Shown: positions 1-9,211, numbered from the stretch's first letter. The stretch is DNA of 64,000 nt from Sulfitobacter noctilucicola (GCF_000622385.1 NZ_JASD01000002.1:1-64000), one strand, 5' to 3'. Notes: a model not told the origin generated them from the sequence alone. Numbers and translations: made by a program.

Positions 1-583
1 GGGGCAGGGCGGCGCCGCTCTCGGCCCCTTGGGTCGCCGCATTCATCCGCTCCGTCTCGCGGATCAGATCGCGGGCCATGACCCCCCAGACCGTGTATTC
101 CTCGTTCACGTCATTGAGACCCATGGAATGGCTCAACGTAGCCTGCGGGTCGAAATCGACCACCAGCACGCGGTAGCCATCCAACGCCGCCGCATGGGCG
201 AAGTGAAGCGCCACGGTAGATTTGCCAGCACCACCCTTGAAGTTGGCAATGGCGGCGCGGATTGCACGCTTTCCTTTCGGACGCTCCGGCATCAGTGATT
301 TGCGGTTCACCTTCAAGCGCCGCCGCAGTTCATTTATCTCTTCGAGGCTATACCAGTGCTGACGCCCTTCCTCTTCGGTCTGACCCTGAGGCAAGGAAGG
401 ATCCGCCGCCAGCCGCCCGCGCAACGTGGATTGGTTGACCTTAAAGATCAGCTCCGCCACTTCCCAACTGGAAAAGCGCCTGAGCGTCTTCTCGTTCTCG
501 GGCGAAAAGGTCTGCTGACGGATAAACCCCTGCATCTTGAGAGACTGCGCCTGTAGCCGGGCAAGGTCTTGGTGCGTGAACAT
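1..583 (-). CDS. parA: ParA-family plasmid partition ATPase (3' end outside window)
   Basis: The frame read leftward from an ATG at 583 stays open to the window edge, so only the first 194 residues are present. A winged-helix-like region spans about residues 38-95. It is followed by a deviant Walker A motif, KGGAGKST, at 116-123 and a DFDPQATLS stretch near 141, which are hallmarks of ParA/RepA-type partition ATPases with an N-terminal DNA-binding domain. Such proteins segregate low-copy plasmids together with a ParB partner, which would lie to the left, outside the window. The gene is divergent from the replication initiator, the usual arrangement in Rhodobacterales replicons. Family assignment is secure; the plasmid compatibility type is not. 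Confidence 0.9.
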   Translation of the reverse strand, partial: MFTHQDLARLQAQSLKMQGFIRQQTFSPENEKTLRRFSSWEVAELIFKVNQSTLRGRLAADPSLPQGQTEEEGRQHWYSLEEINELRRRLKVNRKSLMPERPKGKRAIRAAIANFKGGAGKSTVALHFAHAAALDGYRVLVVDFDPQATLSHSMGLNDVNEEYTVWGVMARDLIRETERMNAATQGAESGAALP

Positions 584-620
584 ACTGCTATCTGCCTATA
601 ATTATTCGGTTTTCCTCAAA

Positions 621-636
621 TGTCCCCGCGGGGACA
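621..636. promoter_or_regulatory. Perfect 16-bp palindrome TGTCCCCGCGGGGACA
   Basis: A perfect inverted repeat lies 38 bases upstream of the parA start. Each half carries the same GGGGACA word that recurs at 818-893, so it may be an operator or partition/initiator binding site for the replicon. Which protein binds it cannot be told from sequence. Confidence 0.5.
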
Positions 637-817
637 CGCCATTCAAGCGCCGCCCCTTGTTGTTCAGGACGCTAATTCCGGCGCTTTTCTGATTTACGCC
701 TAACTTGATAAAGAAGTAAATCTGAATATTATGAGAATGGCGTTGTTTTATAGGGCTCCTTCCGAATCGGAGCGTCCCCTTTGGTTTAGTAAGCGCACGG
801 GATCAGGGCCTCCGAAT

Positions 818-893
818 AGGGGACAGGCAAAACGTTCTCAGAGACTATTAGGGGACAACTTGAGCCTAATGAGGGACAACCAAGGTGTCCCCC
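818..893. repeat. Iteron-like GGGGACA repeat cluster upstream of rep
   Basis: AGGGGACA occurs at 818-825 and 850-857, AGGGACA at 872-878, and the inverted form TGTCCCCC at 886-893. A further inverted copy (GTCCCCT) lies at 774-780 and a palindromic pair at 621-636. The recurring word next to an initiator gene fits iterons bound by Rep, but spacing is irregular, unlike classic strictly phased iterons. Confidence 0.45.
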
Positions 894-1103
894 TTAACCT
901 ATATTACCAAAGATTTCATTTTTAGAATGATGATCGCGAAGGCTATTCTGATCACGGCCCTTGACAGAATCGTAGCTTTGGACGCAAATCAGGCATGGCT
1001 GCTGAAAAGCGTTGAGTTTCTCAGACAGCAATCAAACTGGGACAAAGATCTCAGGTATCGAGGATATGCACAGCAACACGTGCAGCGAGAGGCGGGCAGG
1101 AAT

Positions 1104-1781
1104 ATGCTCCATAAAAAACTGGCGGGGCCGGGTGCTGCCGCGCGTAAATATGATCTGATCACCGCTCTGGGAGCTCATGCGCTTTCATTGGACAAGCATG
1201 ACCAGCGTTTGATCTTGCGACTGATCACTTTGATGACCGCGCGGTACAACTGGGGTCGGGATGAGCTGTCGATGGGACAAAAGGAAATTGCGAGGCTGTG
1301 GTCATGCAACGAGCGAACGGTCAAACGGGAGCTGGCAAAACTGCGGGCACTTGGATGGCTGATCGTGAAGCGTCAGGGGGCACGTGGACGGGTGTCTACT
1401 TACGGGTTCGATATCGATTGCATGATGGCGGCCACACGCGGCATTTGGGCCGATGTGGGTCCGGACTTTGTTGTCAGGGTCGATGCACCACAAAATGAAA
1501 GTGTTGTGCCTTTTCCGGTCCAGGGAACTGCAGCCGCACCCGATATGACAGACACGACAGAATGGGGTCTGGCCCGCGCCGTGCTTTTTGCACAGGACGC
1601 AGGCCGGTTCGGGGCATGGCTACAGGCATTGGACCGCGCGGGCAGGGCAGGGGGGCGTCTGACCCTGAAGGCCCCCAGTCGCTTTCACGCGGCCTACGTG
1701 CAGACCCATCTGGATGGCGTTCTTCTGCGGGCCTGCCAAGAGGTGGACCCGACGGTCAGCGCCATCGAGATCGTCGATTAA
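1104..1781 (+). CDS. DnaA-like plasmid replication initiator
   Basis: The protein from ATG 1104 has 225 residues. A winged-helix segment ([19 protein letters not shown] onward) is followed by a C-terminal stretch in which '[14 protein letters not shown]' resembles the domain I fold of DnaA. This combination is typical of the DnaA-like replicases of Rhodobacterales plasmids, which initiate replication from a nearby origin. The start is uncertain: the frame is open from 885 (GTG) and ATG 927. I favour 1104 because the preceding 59 codons do not look like the family and a GCAGG lies just upstream. The 3' end overlaps the stop of the convergent hemE by four bases. Confidence 0.75.
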   Translation: MLHKKLAGPGAAARKYDLITALGAHALSLDKHDQRLILRLITLMTARYNWGRDELSMGQKEIARLWSCNERTVKRELAKLRALGWLIVKRQGARGRVSTYGFDIDCMMAATRGIWADVGPDFVVRVDAPQNESVVPFPVQGTAAAPDMTDTTEWGLARAVLFAQDAGRFGAWLQALDRAGRAGGRLTLKAPSRFHAAYVQTHLDGVLLRACQEVDPTVSAIEIVD

Positions 1782-2812
1782 CTGCCGCGAACGGTGTCGA
1801 TCATCAGTTGGACATTCTCAGGGTCCGCGTCAGGCGTGATCCCGTGGCCAAGGTTGAAGATATGCGGACCGCCGGACAATGCATCCACGATGGCACGCGT
1901 CTCTGATACAAGAGCATCGCCGCCTGTTACCATATGGGACGATTTAAGGTTGCCCTGCACGCAACCGCCGGTTTGCACATTCTCGGCAGCCCATGCCGCT
2001 GTCACACCATCATCAATCGCGATGCAGTCTGCACCGATGGCTTGATGTGCGCCCTTGTACCGTTCTCCCGCGCCGCGCGGGAAGGCAATCACAGGCACAT
2101 GGGGATGAAGTGCTTTGATTTCTGAGGTGATCCGCTGCATCGGCTTAAGAGAATATTTCTCAAAATCAGCGCCTTGAAGTGATCCCGCCCAGCTGTCAAA
2201 AATCTTGACGACTTCCGCACCGGCCTTGATCTGTTCAGACAGATAGAGGATCGTCGCCTCGGTAATCCGCTCCATCACGGCATCGAACACGCCGACATTC
2301 TCTGATTTGAGCGCATGGGCTGGCCCCTGATCCGGCGTGCCCTGACCGGCGATCATATAAGTCGCAACGGTCCATGGTGCCCCGGCAAAACCGATCAGTG
2401 TGGTTTCCTCTGGCAGGCCATTCGCGAGGATTTTGACAGTCTCGTAGATCGGGCTGAGCGTGTCATGTATCGCATCGACCGGCTTAAGGGCGTCAACTTC
2501 GGCCTGTGTGGTGATCGTGGACAAACGCGGCCCTTCTCCAGTGACGAACCACAGATCGGCGCCAAGCGCCTGGGGGATCAAAAGAATGTCCGCAAACAGA
2601 ATTGCCGCGTCAAAGCCGTAGCGGCGAATCGGCTGGAACGTAACCTCGGCGGCTAGTTCGGGGTTGTAGCAGAGCGACAGAAAATCACCGGCCTGCGCGC
2701 GGGTTGCCTTGTACTCCGGCAGGTAGCGACCGGCCTGCCGCATCATCCAGATGGGCGGCGTCGGCAGCGTTTCACCGGCAAGCGCACGCAGGATGGTTTT
2801 GTCTTTGGTCAT
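1778..2812 (-). CDS. hemE: Uroporphyrinogen decarboxylase
   Basis: A 344-residue protein with the N-terminal family signature [15 protein letters not shown] and full length. The enzyme decarboxylates the four acetate side chains of uroporphyrinogen III to give coproporphyrinogen III in the cytoplasm, on the common route to heme and bacteriochlorophyll. It is divergent from hemC, and a PpsR-type palindrome lies between the two, so both should respond to oxygen and light. The gene directly abuts the plasmid replication gene, with a four-base convergent overlap, so the photosynthesis cluster and the replication module are fused here. Confidence 0.96.
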   Translation of the reverse strand: MTKDKTILRALAGETLPTPPIWMMRQAGRYLPEYKATRAQAGDFLSLCYNPELAAEVTFQPIRRYGFDAAILFADILLIPQALGADLWFVTGEGPRLSTITTQAEVDALKPVDAIHDTLSPIYETVKILANGLPEETTLIGFAGAPWTVATYMIAGQGTPDQGPAHALKSENVGVFDAVMERITEATILYLSEQIKAGAEVVKIFDSWAGSLQGADFEKYSLKPMQRITSEIKALHPHVPVIAFPRGAGERYKGAHQAIGADCIAIDDGVTAAWAAENVQTGGCVQGNLKSSHMVTGGDALVSETRAIVDALSGGPHIFNLGHGITPDADPENVQLMIDTVRGS

Positions 2813-2876
2813 ATTCGGTCTTTCTGGCTAAAATCTCTGGGGCATCATGCTTTTTTCGGGAATTCGATACAAGAGT

Positions 2877-2894
2877 TGTCAGGCGAAGTTTACA
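2877..2894. promoter_or_regulatory. PpsR/CrtJ box TGT-N12-ACA between hemE and hemC
   Basis: TGTCAGGCGAAGTTTACA matches the TGT-N12-ACA consensus recognised by PpsR/CrtJ, the aerobic repressor of photosynthesis genes, whose gene lies at 21132. The site is 15 bases upstream of the hemC ATG and 64 bases upstream of the hemE start. hem genes are known PpsR targets in Rhodobacter. Binding here is inferred. Confidence 0.7.
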
Positions 2895-2909
2895 GAGGTA
2901 CGAAAGGGC

Positions 2910-3857
2910 ATGACATTGAATCTTCCTACCCCGCTGACACCCCTCAATATTGGTACCCGTGGCTCTCCGCTGGCGCTCGCGCAGGCGCATGAAACACGTG
3001 AACGGCTGGCAAAGGCGTTTGACCTGCCGTTTGAGGCTTTTACGATTGTGGTGATCAAAACAACAGGGGACAAGATTATCGATCGTCCGCTGAAAGAGAT
3101 CGGCGGTAAGGGTCTGTTCACCCGTGAAATCGAAGACGACATGTTGTCGGGCAAGATCGACATTGCGGTCCACTCGATGAAGGACATGCCGACGCTACAA
3201 CCCGAAGGCCTTGTGTTAGAGACTTATTTGCCGCGTGAAGATGTGCGCGATGCGTTTATTTCTCCGCGGTCCAAGGGGCTGGATGAACTGGCTTCCGGTA
3301 CGGTTGTTGGTACGTCGAGCTTGCGTCGCAAGGCGCAGTTGAAATTGCGGCGGCCCGATCTGGAAGTGGTCGAGTTTCGAGGCAACCTTCAAACGCGGCT
3401 TATGAAACTGGATCAGGGCGTGGCAGAGGCGACGTTTCTTGCCATGGCGGGGCTGAACCGTCTCGCGATGGACGAGGTGCCAAAAACTGCGATCGAGGTG
3501 GAGACAATGCTGCCCGCAGTTGCGCAGGGGGCCATCGGAATTGAGCGGCGTGTGAATGACACGCGCGTGGCCGAGATGCTCGAAGCCATCCATCATACAC
3601 CAACCGGTCAGCGTCTAGCGGCAGAGCGGGCGTTTCTGGCGGCGTTGGACGGCTCTTGCGAAACGCCTATCGCCGGTCTGGCGGTGCTGGAGGGTGGCGA
3701 CATCTGGCTGCGTGGTGAGGTCCTGAGGCCGGACGGATCAGAGGCCATAGATGACGCGTCACGCTGCCCGATTGAGGATGGACCGGATGCGGGCCGCGAG
3801 ATGGCCGAGAAGTTGTTGGGGCAGGCTGGGCCTGCGTTCTTTGACTGGCGGCAATAG
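2910..3857 (+). CDS. hemC: Hydroxymethylbilane synthase (porphobilinogen deaminase)
   Basis: The enzyme polymerises four porphobilinogen units into hydroxymethylbilane. The start is placed at ATG 2910 because GAAAGGG precedes it and the conserved N-terminus (LNIGTRGSPLALAQ) follows; the 21 upstream in-frame codons do not resemble the family and overlap the PpsR box. The 315-residue product has the DGSCETPIAG segment, whose cysteine anchors the dipyrromethane cofactor, and the KDMP segment near residue 92. It is transcribed away from hemE and converges on the GNAT gene with a 12-base gap. Confidence 0.96.
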   Translation: MTLNLPTPLTPLNIGTRGSPLALAQAHETRERLAKAFDLPFEAFTIVVIKTTGDKIIDRPLKEIGGKGLFTREIEDDMLSGKIDIAVHSMKDMPTLQPEGLVLETYLPREDVRDAFISPRSKGLDELASGTVVGTSSLRRKAQLKLRRPDLEVVEFRGNLQTRLMKLDQGVAEATFLAMAGLNRLAMDEVPKTAIEVETMLPAVAQGAIGIERRVNDTRVAEMLEAIHHTPTGQRLAAERAFLAALDGSCETPIAGLAVLEGGDIWLRGEVLRPDGSEAIDDASRCPIEDGPDAGREMAEKLLGQAGPAFFDWRQ

Positions 3858-3869
3858 CGGCTGAATGCG

Positions 3870-4463
3870 CTATACCGCTTCCGCTTGCGCAGTCGCGGGT
3901 GGAATGGCGAAAAACCCTTTGGGCAGGCTGGCAGTCACTTCGGAAGAGAGCGGTAGGGGCAGATGCCATTCCGCTTCTGTGGCTTCTTCGTGCCGGTATC
4001 CGCCGAACTTCTCCAGCAATTTTTGCATCCCCGTGTTGTCACTGTGGATCAGCGCGTGCAGGCAAGTGACGCCACGCCTCTGCGCTTCCTGTGCCAGCGC
4101 ATGAAACATCAGAATACCCAGTCCCGCGCGTTGGTGGCTGTCGATGATCGTCAAGGCGAACTCTGCCTCGGTGGGGTCCGCGTCTGTCCGGATAAACCGC
4201 GCCGTGCCAAGCGGCATGTCCGCGTCCGTCCCGATAGACACAGCCCCGATGGCAAAATGATTGTCTGTGCCTTCAGCGGCAAATCGATCAAGCTCTGCTT
4301 CGCTTAGCGCCTTATGTGGCGCAAGAAAGCGGAAAAAACGCGACTGGTTGGAAAGCTTGGTGAAACCGTCACGCAAAAGCGGCCTGTCCGCCGGGCCGAT
4401 TTCACGGATCAGCACGGCCTCGCCGGTGCGCAACGTGGTGCGGAATGGGACCACGATGGACAT
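3870..4463 (-). CDS. GNAT-family N-acetyltransferase
   Basis: A 197-residue protein from ATG 4463; the longer open frame upstream lacks family character. The region around residues 70-160 (FALTIIDSHQRAGLGILMFHALAQEAQRRG) matches the acetyl-CoA binding core of GNAT enzymes, including the Q/R-x-x-G-x-G/A loop. The substrate is unknown. It lies downstream of hemA on the same strand and converges with hemC, so it may be the last gene of the superoperon. A role in photosynthesis is not evident from sequence. Confidence 0.85.
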   Translation of the reverse strand: MSIVVPFRTTLRTGEAVLIREIGPADRPLLRDGFTKLSNQSRFFRFLAPHKALSEAELDRFAAEGTDNHFAIGAVSIGTDADMPLGTARFIRTDADPTEAEFALTIIDSHQRAGLGILMFHALAQEAQRRGVTCLHALIHSDNTGMQKLLEKFGGYRHEEATEAEWHLPLPLSSEVTASLPKGFFAIPPATAQAEAV

Positions 4464-4533
4464 CAGAACGCTCCGTACCAACCTGCCTTGAAAGCGCGGC
4501 CAAAGGCATGGCTTAACAACAATTAAGAGCCAA

Positions 4534-5748
4534 TTACGCGACTGCGTGGCTGATCGCACATTGCTTCCACAAATGGGACAGCGCATCTACAAGATAGGCG
4601 ATATCCTTGTCAGTGTGCAATGGGGAGGGGGTAAAGCGCAGACGCTCTGTTCCTTTGGGTACGGTCGGATAGTTGATGGGTTGTACGTAAATGCCCCATT
4701 CATCCATCAGATAGTCCGCCAGCATTCGCGTTTTCACGGGGTCTTTGATCATGACGGGAATGATGTGGCTGGTGTTATGCATATGGGGGATGCCTGCGCG
4801 GTCCAGAAGTTCGCGCAGTTTGGCGACCTGACGCTGTTGGCGTTCGCGCTCAACAGTGCTTTCCTTGAGGTGAATAACGGATGCACGTGCCGCAGCAGCG
4901 ACTGCAGGGGGCAGGGCGGTCGTAAAGATAAATCCGGATGCGAAACTGCGGATGAAATCACAAAGCGCGGCAGAGCCGGTGATATAGCCACCGACAACGC
5001 CGAACGCCTTGCCAAGCGTCCCTTCGATCAAGGTGATGCGGTCGGCCAACCCCTCACGCTCGGATACACCGCCGCCACGCGGGCCGTACATGCCAACTGC
5101 GTGGACCTCATCCAGATAGGTCATCGCGCCATACTTTTCGGCCACGTCGACAATTTCCTTCATCGGACAAATATCACCGTCCATCGAATAGACGCTCTCG
5201 AAAGCGACGATCTTGGGCACATTGGCGGGCAGGGCGGCCAGCTTGGCCTCAAGGTCTTTCACATCGTTGTGCTTCCAGATGACTTTTTTCGCACGTGAAT
5301 GACGGATACCTTCGATCATGGAGGCATGGTTGCCTGCATCGGAGAGGATTACACAATCGGGCAGGCGACTGCCCAGACAGGACAAAGCCGCCCAGTTAGA
5401 GACATATCCGGAGGTGAACAGAAGCGCGCTTTCCTTGCCGTGCAGGTCTGCGAGTTCCGCTTCCAACAGCAGGTGGTCGTGGTTGGTGCCGGATATATTG
5501 CGCGTGCCGCCCGCGCCAGTGCCCGTGCGTTTGACCGCCTCGCACATGGCGTCGATCACAAGAGGGTTCTGGCCCATGCCAAGGTAGTCGTTGGAACACC
5601 AGACCGTCACATCGCGCACTTCGCCGTCCACATGGTTAGACGCCCGTGGAAATTTGCCCGCATTGCGCTCTAACTCGGCGAAATAGCGGTAGTTGCCTTC
5701 GGACTTCAGGGTGTCGATCTGGTTTTGGAAGAGGGCATCAAAGTTCAT
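4534..5748 (-). CDS. hemA: 5-aminolevulinate synthase
   Basis: A 404-residue PLP-dependent enzyme condensing glycine and succinyl-CoA to 5-aminolevulinate, the first committed step of tetrapyrrole synthesis in Alphaproteobacteria. The N-terminus starts [12 protein letters not shown], glycine-rich [11 protein letters not shown] is near residue 80, and the lysine in EGTLGKAFG should bind PLP as a Schiff base. Length is normal. Its start overlaps puhE by 11 bases, showing translational coupling at the distal end of the bch-puh superoperon. Many relatives carry a second copy on the chromosome. Confidence 0.96.
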   Translation of the reverse strand: MNFDALFQNQIDTLKSEGNYRYFAELERNAGKFPRASNHVDGEVRDVTVWCSNDYLGMGQNPLVIDAMCEAVKRTGTGAGGTRNISGTNHDHLLLEAELADLHGKESALLFTSGYVSNWAALSCLGSRLPDCVILSDAGNHASMIEGIRHSRAKKVIWKHNDVKDLEAKLAALPANVPKIVAFESVYSMDGDICPMKEIVDVAEKYGAMTYLDEVHAVGMYGPRGGGVSEREGLADRITLIEGTLGKAFGVVGGYITGSAALCDFIRSFASGFIFTTALPPAVAAAARASVIHLKESTVERERQQRQVAKLRELLDRAGIPHMHNTSHIIPVMIKDPVKTRMLADYLMDEWGIYVQPINYPTVPKGTERLRFTPSPLHTDKDIAYLVDALSHLWKQCAISHAVA

Positions 5749-6547
5749 GGGTCTTGTCCTTGGCTAGGGTCGTTGTCGTCTCTGGCAGCATCCAGCGCCA
5801 AAGCTTGGCATCGGGTAGCGGAACCACCATCAACCAGTGTTCAAGTGTCGCAAGCGCGGCGAGCGCCGTCAGAAGAGCGAAGCCGGTGCCGGCTGCGGTG
5901 GCACCGGAGGCAATGAGGCGTTCTGTAAAACAAACGGCGCTTATGCTCAGGAACGTTACGCCGATGGGAAAGGCCATGGTGACAGGCCCTTGGCGGAAAT
6001 AGCTTTTGAGGTGCTGCAAGGGCTGCGGCACAAATTCGGTATTAATGCGGGGGACACCAAAAAACAGGTTCAACTTGGCAGAAATGCGCGCAGTAAAGAG
6101 GATCGTGTAGGTCCAGAAACCCACGTGGTTCTCTGCGCCTCGCGTTGCGGTCAGGATCAGCAGGAAACCGGCGAGCAGCAGTAACTCATGATAGCTGACG
6201 GTCTGCCATGCGCGGGCAAACCGTGCTCTGCCAGTCAATCCTGCGGGGCAGGGGCGGCGTTCGGGGCCGGTGATGACGCCTGCCAGAAAGGCAAGCTCGA
6301 TCCAGCCCCAGATCAACAATGTGCTGATGAAGGCCACATAGACATTCAATACCGACTGCTCGACCGAGGAGATAACCAGACCTGCAGCGCCAAGCGCCAG
6401 CAGGGGGATCGACAGAAAGACGTTGCGGCCGTGGGCCACAGCATCCCCGCCGTCCGCCCGCCGCACCACCAGCAGGATCGCACCGGTGAAAAACCACCAG
6501 GCAAAAACAGCTGTTACAGCAGCGATGAAAGGGGAGGTGAAGGTCAT
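5738..6547 (-). CDS. puhE: Photosynthetic complex assembly protein PuhE
   Basis: A 269-residue polytopic membrane protein (DUF3623 family) with about seven hydrophobic segments, beginning with [20 protein letters not shown]. PuhE is known from photosynthesis clusters of purple bacteria, where it affects reaction-centre and bacteriochlorophyll levels; its biochemical action is not settled. It sits between acsF and hemA, the conserved Rhodobacterales position. The gap to acsF is 15 bases. Confidence 0.9.
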   Translation of the reverse strand: MTFTSPFIAAVTAVFAWWFFTGAILLVVRRADGGDAVAHGRNVFLSIPLLALGAAGLVISSVEQSVLNVYVAFISTLLIWGWIELAFLAGVITGPERRPCPAGLTGRARFARAWQTVSYHELLLLAGFLLILTATRGAENHVGFWTYTILFTARISAKLNLFFGVPRINTEFVPQPLQHLKSYFRQGPVTMAFPIGVTFLSISAVCFTERLIASGATAAGTGFALLTALAALATLEHWLMVVPLPDAKLWRWMLPETTTTLAKDKTHEL

Positions 6548-6562
6548 GCTCGTGGTTTGCTC

Positions 6563-7708
6563 CTAGTACGCGGGCGCAAGGTGGGGCCGTACAGGGACGG
6601 CGTTCTTCTTGGCGGGAATGGTATAGAGCGCGACAAAGGCATAGGCCGCTTTCGCCATACCACTGACACGAGTGAGTGTGCCCCTTACACCACCACGCGC
6701 CTTGCCCTCGGCCACCTGCCGCGAGGCAGCTTCCATCCGGTCGAGATTTGGCCGCCAGCGCGGATGGTCGATGTCCAGTGTCATCGGGAACACCTGCTTG
6801 GAAATCTCGGACGTTTTGCGGAACACTTCCTGCCCGTACCACGTGACATCAACACCAAGGGCCTCGTGAAACAGCGGGCGTTGGTGATCGCGTACCCACA
6901 TCGTCGAATAAACAGCCGTCAGGAAGAATTTGATCCAAAGCTTGTTTGCAAAGCTTTCGGTGAGTTTAGGGTCTGTTTTCAGCAGCAGGGCAAAGGCTTC
7001 GCCGTGGCTGAACTCATCATTGCACCATTCGCGGAACCACTTGAAAATCGGATGGAACCGCATCTCTGGGTTTTCCTCAAGATGGCGGTAGATGGTGATA
7101 TAGCGGGCATACCCGATCTTCTCGGACAGGTAGGTCGCATAGTAAATGAACTTGGGGCGGAAGTAGGTATATTTCTTCTGCTGTGTGAGAAACCCAAGGT
7201 TCACACGGATGCCTGCTTCGCGCAGGGCATCATTGATGAAGCCGGCGTGCCGCGCTTCGTCCCGCGCCATCAGCTGGAACAGCTCTGTGATATCCTTGTT
7301 AGAGCCGCGCCGCTTCATTTCCTTGTAGAGGACACAGCCGGAAAATTCGGCGGTGCAGGAGGAGATGAGAAAGTCGATAAATTCGGCACGCAGCTTCGGC
7401 TCCATCCCGTCCCAATCCACGGTCCCCCAGTCTTCGTTCTTTTTGAAGTGCCCCTTGTTAGGGTCTGCTTTCATCGCGTTGATGAGCACATCCCAGTCTT
7501 CGCGCACAGGGCTGACATCGATTGCGTCCATTTCATCGAAATCAGTCGTGTAAAAGCGGGGCGTCAGCAGCGTGTTCTGCATTGCGACTTCGGTGGCCTG
7601 CTCTGATGTGATCATGCCGCTATCAAGCGCATCTTGCGCGGCGATCGCCTCGTCCGCTGTTGCGGCATAGGCAGAATGTGTCACGGGGGTTTTGGTATGG
7701 GCGTTCAT
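6563..7708 (-). CDS. acsF: Aerobic Mg-protoporphyrin IX monomethyl ester cyclase
   Basis: A 381-residue diiron enzyme that forms the isocyclic E ring of (bacterio)chlorophyll using O2. Iron ligands are visible as two carboxylate-histidine motifs, DEARH near residue 150 and DEFSH near residue 230. The start is placed at ATG 7708, which overlaps the stop of bciE as ATGA; the longer frame adds only unconserved residues. The oxygen-dependent cyclase fits an aerobic phototroph; the anaerobic BchE is not in this window. Confidence 0.96.
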   Translation of the reverse strand: MNAHTKTPVTHSAYAATADEAIAAQDALDSGMITSEQATEVAMQNTLLTPRFYTTDFDEMDAIDVSPVREDWDVLINAMKADPNKGHFKKNEDWGTVDWDGMEPKLRAEFIDFLISSCTAEFSGCVLYKEMKRRGSNKDITELFQLMARDEARHAGFINDALREAGIRVNLGFLTQQKKYTYFRPKFIYYATYLSEKIGYARYITIYRHLEENPEMRFHPIFKWFREWCNDEFSHGEAFALLLKTDPKLTESFANKLWIKFFLTAVYSTMWVRDHQRPLFHEALGVDVTWYGQEVFRKTSEISKQVFPMTLDIDHPRWRPNLDRMEAASRQVAEGKARGGVRGTLTRVSGMAKAAYAFVALYTIPAKKNAVPVRPHLAPAY

Positions 7709-8001
7709 GACATCACCTCTTCGGAGAAGGAAAATTCGCACAGTTCCATGAATTCGAAGTCACCGGTCAGACGTGTCCAGATCTGTTCGATCTTGGAAGC
7801 GCGGGTGATGGTGGCGGTGCGGTTTTCTTCGATGATCTCGCCGTAAGGGGCCATAATCTCGGCTCCGTGTACCAACACACTGTCGCCGGGGTTCACCACA
7901 GCGCCGTTGTTGAATTTCACATGCGCCGAAAGCTCCTCAAAGCGGTGCGAGATGGTTACGGTGCAGGGGGCGGTTTCCTTGGTTCTGGTTAGAAGTCCCA
8001 T
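7705..8001 (-). CDS. bciE: BciE, accessory subunit of the aerobic cyclase
   Basis: A 98-residue soluble protein just upstream of acsF, overlapping it as ATGA, with a good ribosome site (AAGGGA) before ATG 8001. Size and position between puhC and acsF match BciE, the small subunit required for AcsF activity in Alphaproteobacteria such as Rhodobacter sphaeroides. No catalytic motif is visible; the middle (NPGDSVLVHG, PYGEIIEENRTATI) suggests a small beta-rich fold. The name rests on context and size, since I could not align it. Confidence 0.8.
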   Translation of the reverse strand: MGLLTRTKETAPCTVTISHRFEELSAHVKFNNGAVVNPGDSVLVHGAEIMAPYGEIIEENRTATITRASKIEQIWTRLTGDFEFMELCEFSFSEEVMS

Positions 8002-8027
8002 GTTTGAAGTCCCTTTGTTAAAATGAA

Positions 8028-8043
8028 GCGTTTGGCTAAACGC
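8028..8043 (-). other. Small intercistronic stem-loop between puhC and bciE
   Basis: GCGTTT and AAACGC form a perfect 6-bp stem around a 4-base loop directly after the puhC stop, followed in the transcript by TTCATTTT. It could be a weak attenuator or an mRNA processing element. It is too short to be called a strong terminator. Confidence 0.35.
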
Positions 8044-8044
8044 G

Positions 8045-8515
8045 TTAGTCGAGCAGCCTGGCGAAAGCTGCGATGTTATCTTGTCCGTATCCGATCAGTT
8101 CGATGGACCAACCGGTTGCGGGATCGATAATGGCGGTATGACCGTTTGCCCGGCGCACAAGGCGCAGGGGTGGATTGCCCGTTATGCCCTGAACTTTGCG
8201 TTCGCGCGCAACGGAGACCCAAATCACGTCGATGAACCCGGCTTTGTCTTTGAACGACCATGCGATTTCAGTGCCGTTTGCATCCTCAACCGTCACGCCG
8301 CCGCTGCGGGCACCGATCAGGGTGATGGGCCGTTCGGCCACGATTGCGCTTTCTGCGGGGACGCCGCGCAACGGCTGCTCGGTCAGCCGTGCAAAAGTGA
8401 CGATGGCAAGGGTCAGAGCCATAAGGCCGAACATTGCGATGACCAGGATACGCGGGACCATTTCGCGGTCGCGCATCTTCATCTGGTTGGCGAGGGAATG
8501 TGTATATTCAGCCAT
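8045..8515 (-). CDS. puhC: Photosynthetic complex assembly protein PuhC
   Basis: A 156-residue protein from ATG 8515 (MAEYTHSLANQM). It has one N-terminal transmembrane helix at about residues 22-45 and a periplasmic domain. PuhC supports assembly or reorganisation of the reaction centre/LH1 core complex. The start just after the puhB stop (gap of four bases) and the order puhA-puhB-puhC confirm identity. The longer frame upstream overlaps puhB and is not needed. Confidence 0.9.
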   Translation of the reverse strand: MAEYTHSLANQMKMRDREMVPRILVIAMFGLMALTLAIVTFARLTEQPLRGVPAESAIVAERPITLIGARSGGVTVEDANGTEIAWSFKDKAGFIDVIWVSVARERKVQGITGNPPLRLVRRANGHTAIIDPATGWSIELIGYGQDNIAAFARLLD

Positions 8516-8519
8516 CTGT

Positions 8520-9155
8520 CTACTCCGCCGCAATCGCGTCCGGGGCGGTGGACGTCCGTGTGACAACAGGTTCGGCTACACGCGTTTCTGCCGCATCGGC
8601 AAAGACGGCCGCGACGCGTGCGGCATCCGGAATGGCGCGAAAGGCAGGCTGGCTTGGATTGAAATGCCACGGACGCACGTGCGGCCATGTCATCATATAG
8701 CTCAGCCGTGTGTCGCCCAAGAGTTCAAACGCAAGCGTTCCCATACCGTTCTTTGTAAGCTTCAGACCCGCATTGCCGATCTGCACATAAGGCAGGTTCA
8801 GCGTCATGGTCAGCGCTGCACCGATCCGCATCGCGACACGCTTGTTCGTGAGCGTGTATACCGTGCTGCGCGACTGCGCGGTGGCCAACCCGAAAAGGAT
8901 CAAAGCCGCCAATGCGCCTGCCAGCAAAAAGGGGACGCCATGCAACATCGCCTCTGACAGCGGCACGGTGGTCGAAGACACACCAATCCGCCAAACCGTC
9001 AGCAGCGCGAAATAGCCAAGCACCCAATTCATCTTCCAAGCTTCTTTCGCCAGGCGGAGGCTGTCGGGACGTCCCTGCCAGAGGATATGTTCCCCTTCCG
9101 GCAGAGCCTCTGGAAGGCCGGGGATGGGTTCGAATTTGAAATCGTCATGGTGCAT
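8520..9155 (-). CDS. puhB: Photosynthetic complex assembly protein PuhB
   Basis: A 211-residue membrane protein with an N-terminal cytoplasmic stretch (EGEHILWQGRP near residue 20), two hydrophobic helices at about 42-62 and 75-95, and a C-terminal PH-like domain (VYTLTNKRVAMRIG). PuhB acts in reaction-centre assembly in purple bacteria. It follows puhA by 56 bases and precedes puhC in the conserved order. Confidence 0.93.
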   Translation of the reverse strand: MHHDDFKFEPIPGLPEALPEGEHILWQGRPDSLRLAKEAWKMNWVLGYFALLTVWRIGVSSTTVPLSEAMLHGVPFLLAGALAALILFGLATAQSRSTVYTLTNKRVAMRIGAALTMTLNLPYVQIGNAGLKLTKNGMGTLAFELLGDTRLSYMMTWPHVRPWHFNPSQPAFRAIPDAARVAAVFADAAETRVAEPVVTRTSTAPDAIAAE

Positions 9156-9211
9156 GGTGCTATCCCTTGTTTTAGTGCCGGACCTGTGGCTGACAGGTCC
9201 GGTAAATGTTC

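Larger units (their letters stand above)
584..1103. other. Putative replication origin / control region between parA and rep
   Basis: About 520 bases between the divergent parA and rep genes carry repeated GGGGACA words in both orientations and an AT-rich stretch near 690-750. Iteron-like repeats beside a replication initiator usually mark the origin or the operator of the initiator gene. The rep reading frame is open from 885, so part of this stretch could be coding if translation begins at GTG 885 or ATG 927. No other gene is supported here. The assignment as origin is inference from context. Confidence 0.5.

Noticed and set aside
885..1103. N-terminal extension of the replication initiator from GTG 885 or ATG 927
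   Set aside because: Open, but it runs through the GGGGACA repeats at first and does not resemble the initiator family; kept only as an alternative start.
3853..3884. Possible hairpin between the convergent hemC and GNAT genes
   Set aside because: Only about five pairs with a 14-base loop; not a credible terminator.
6188..7606. A 472-codon open frame on the plus strand
   Set aside because: It is antisense to puhE and acsF, both clearly coding, and its translation has no family character.
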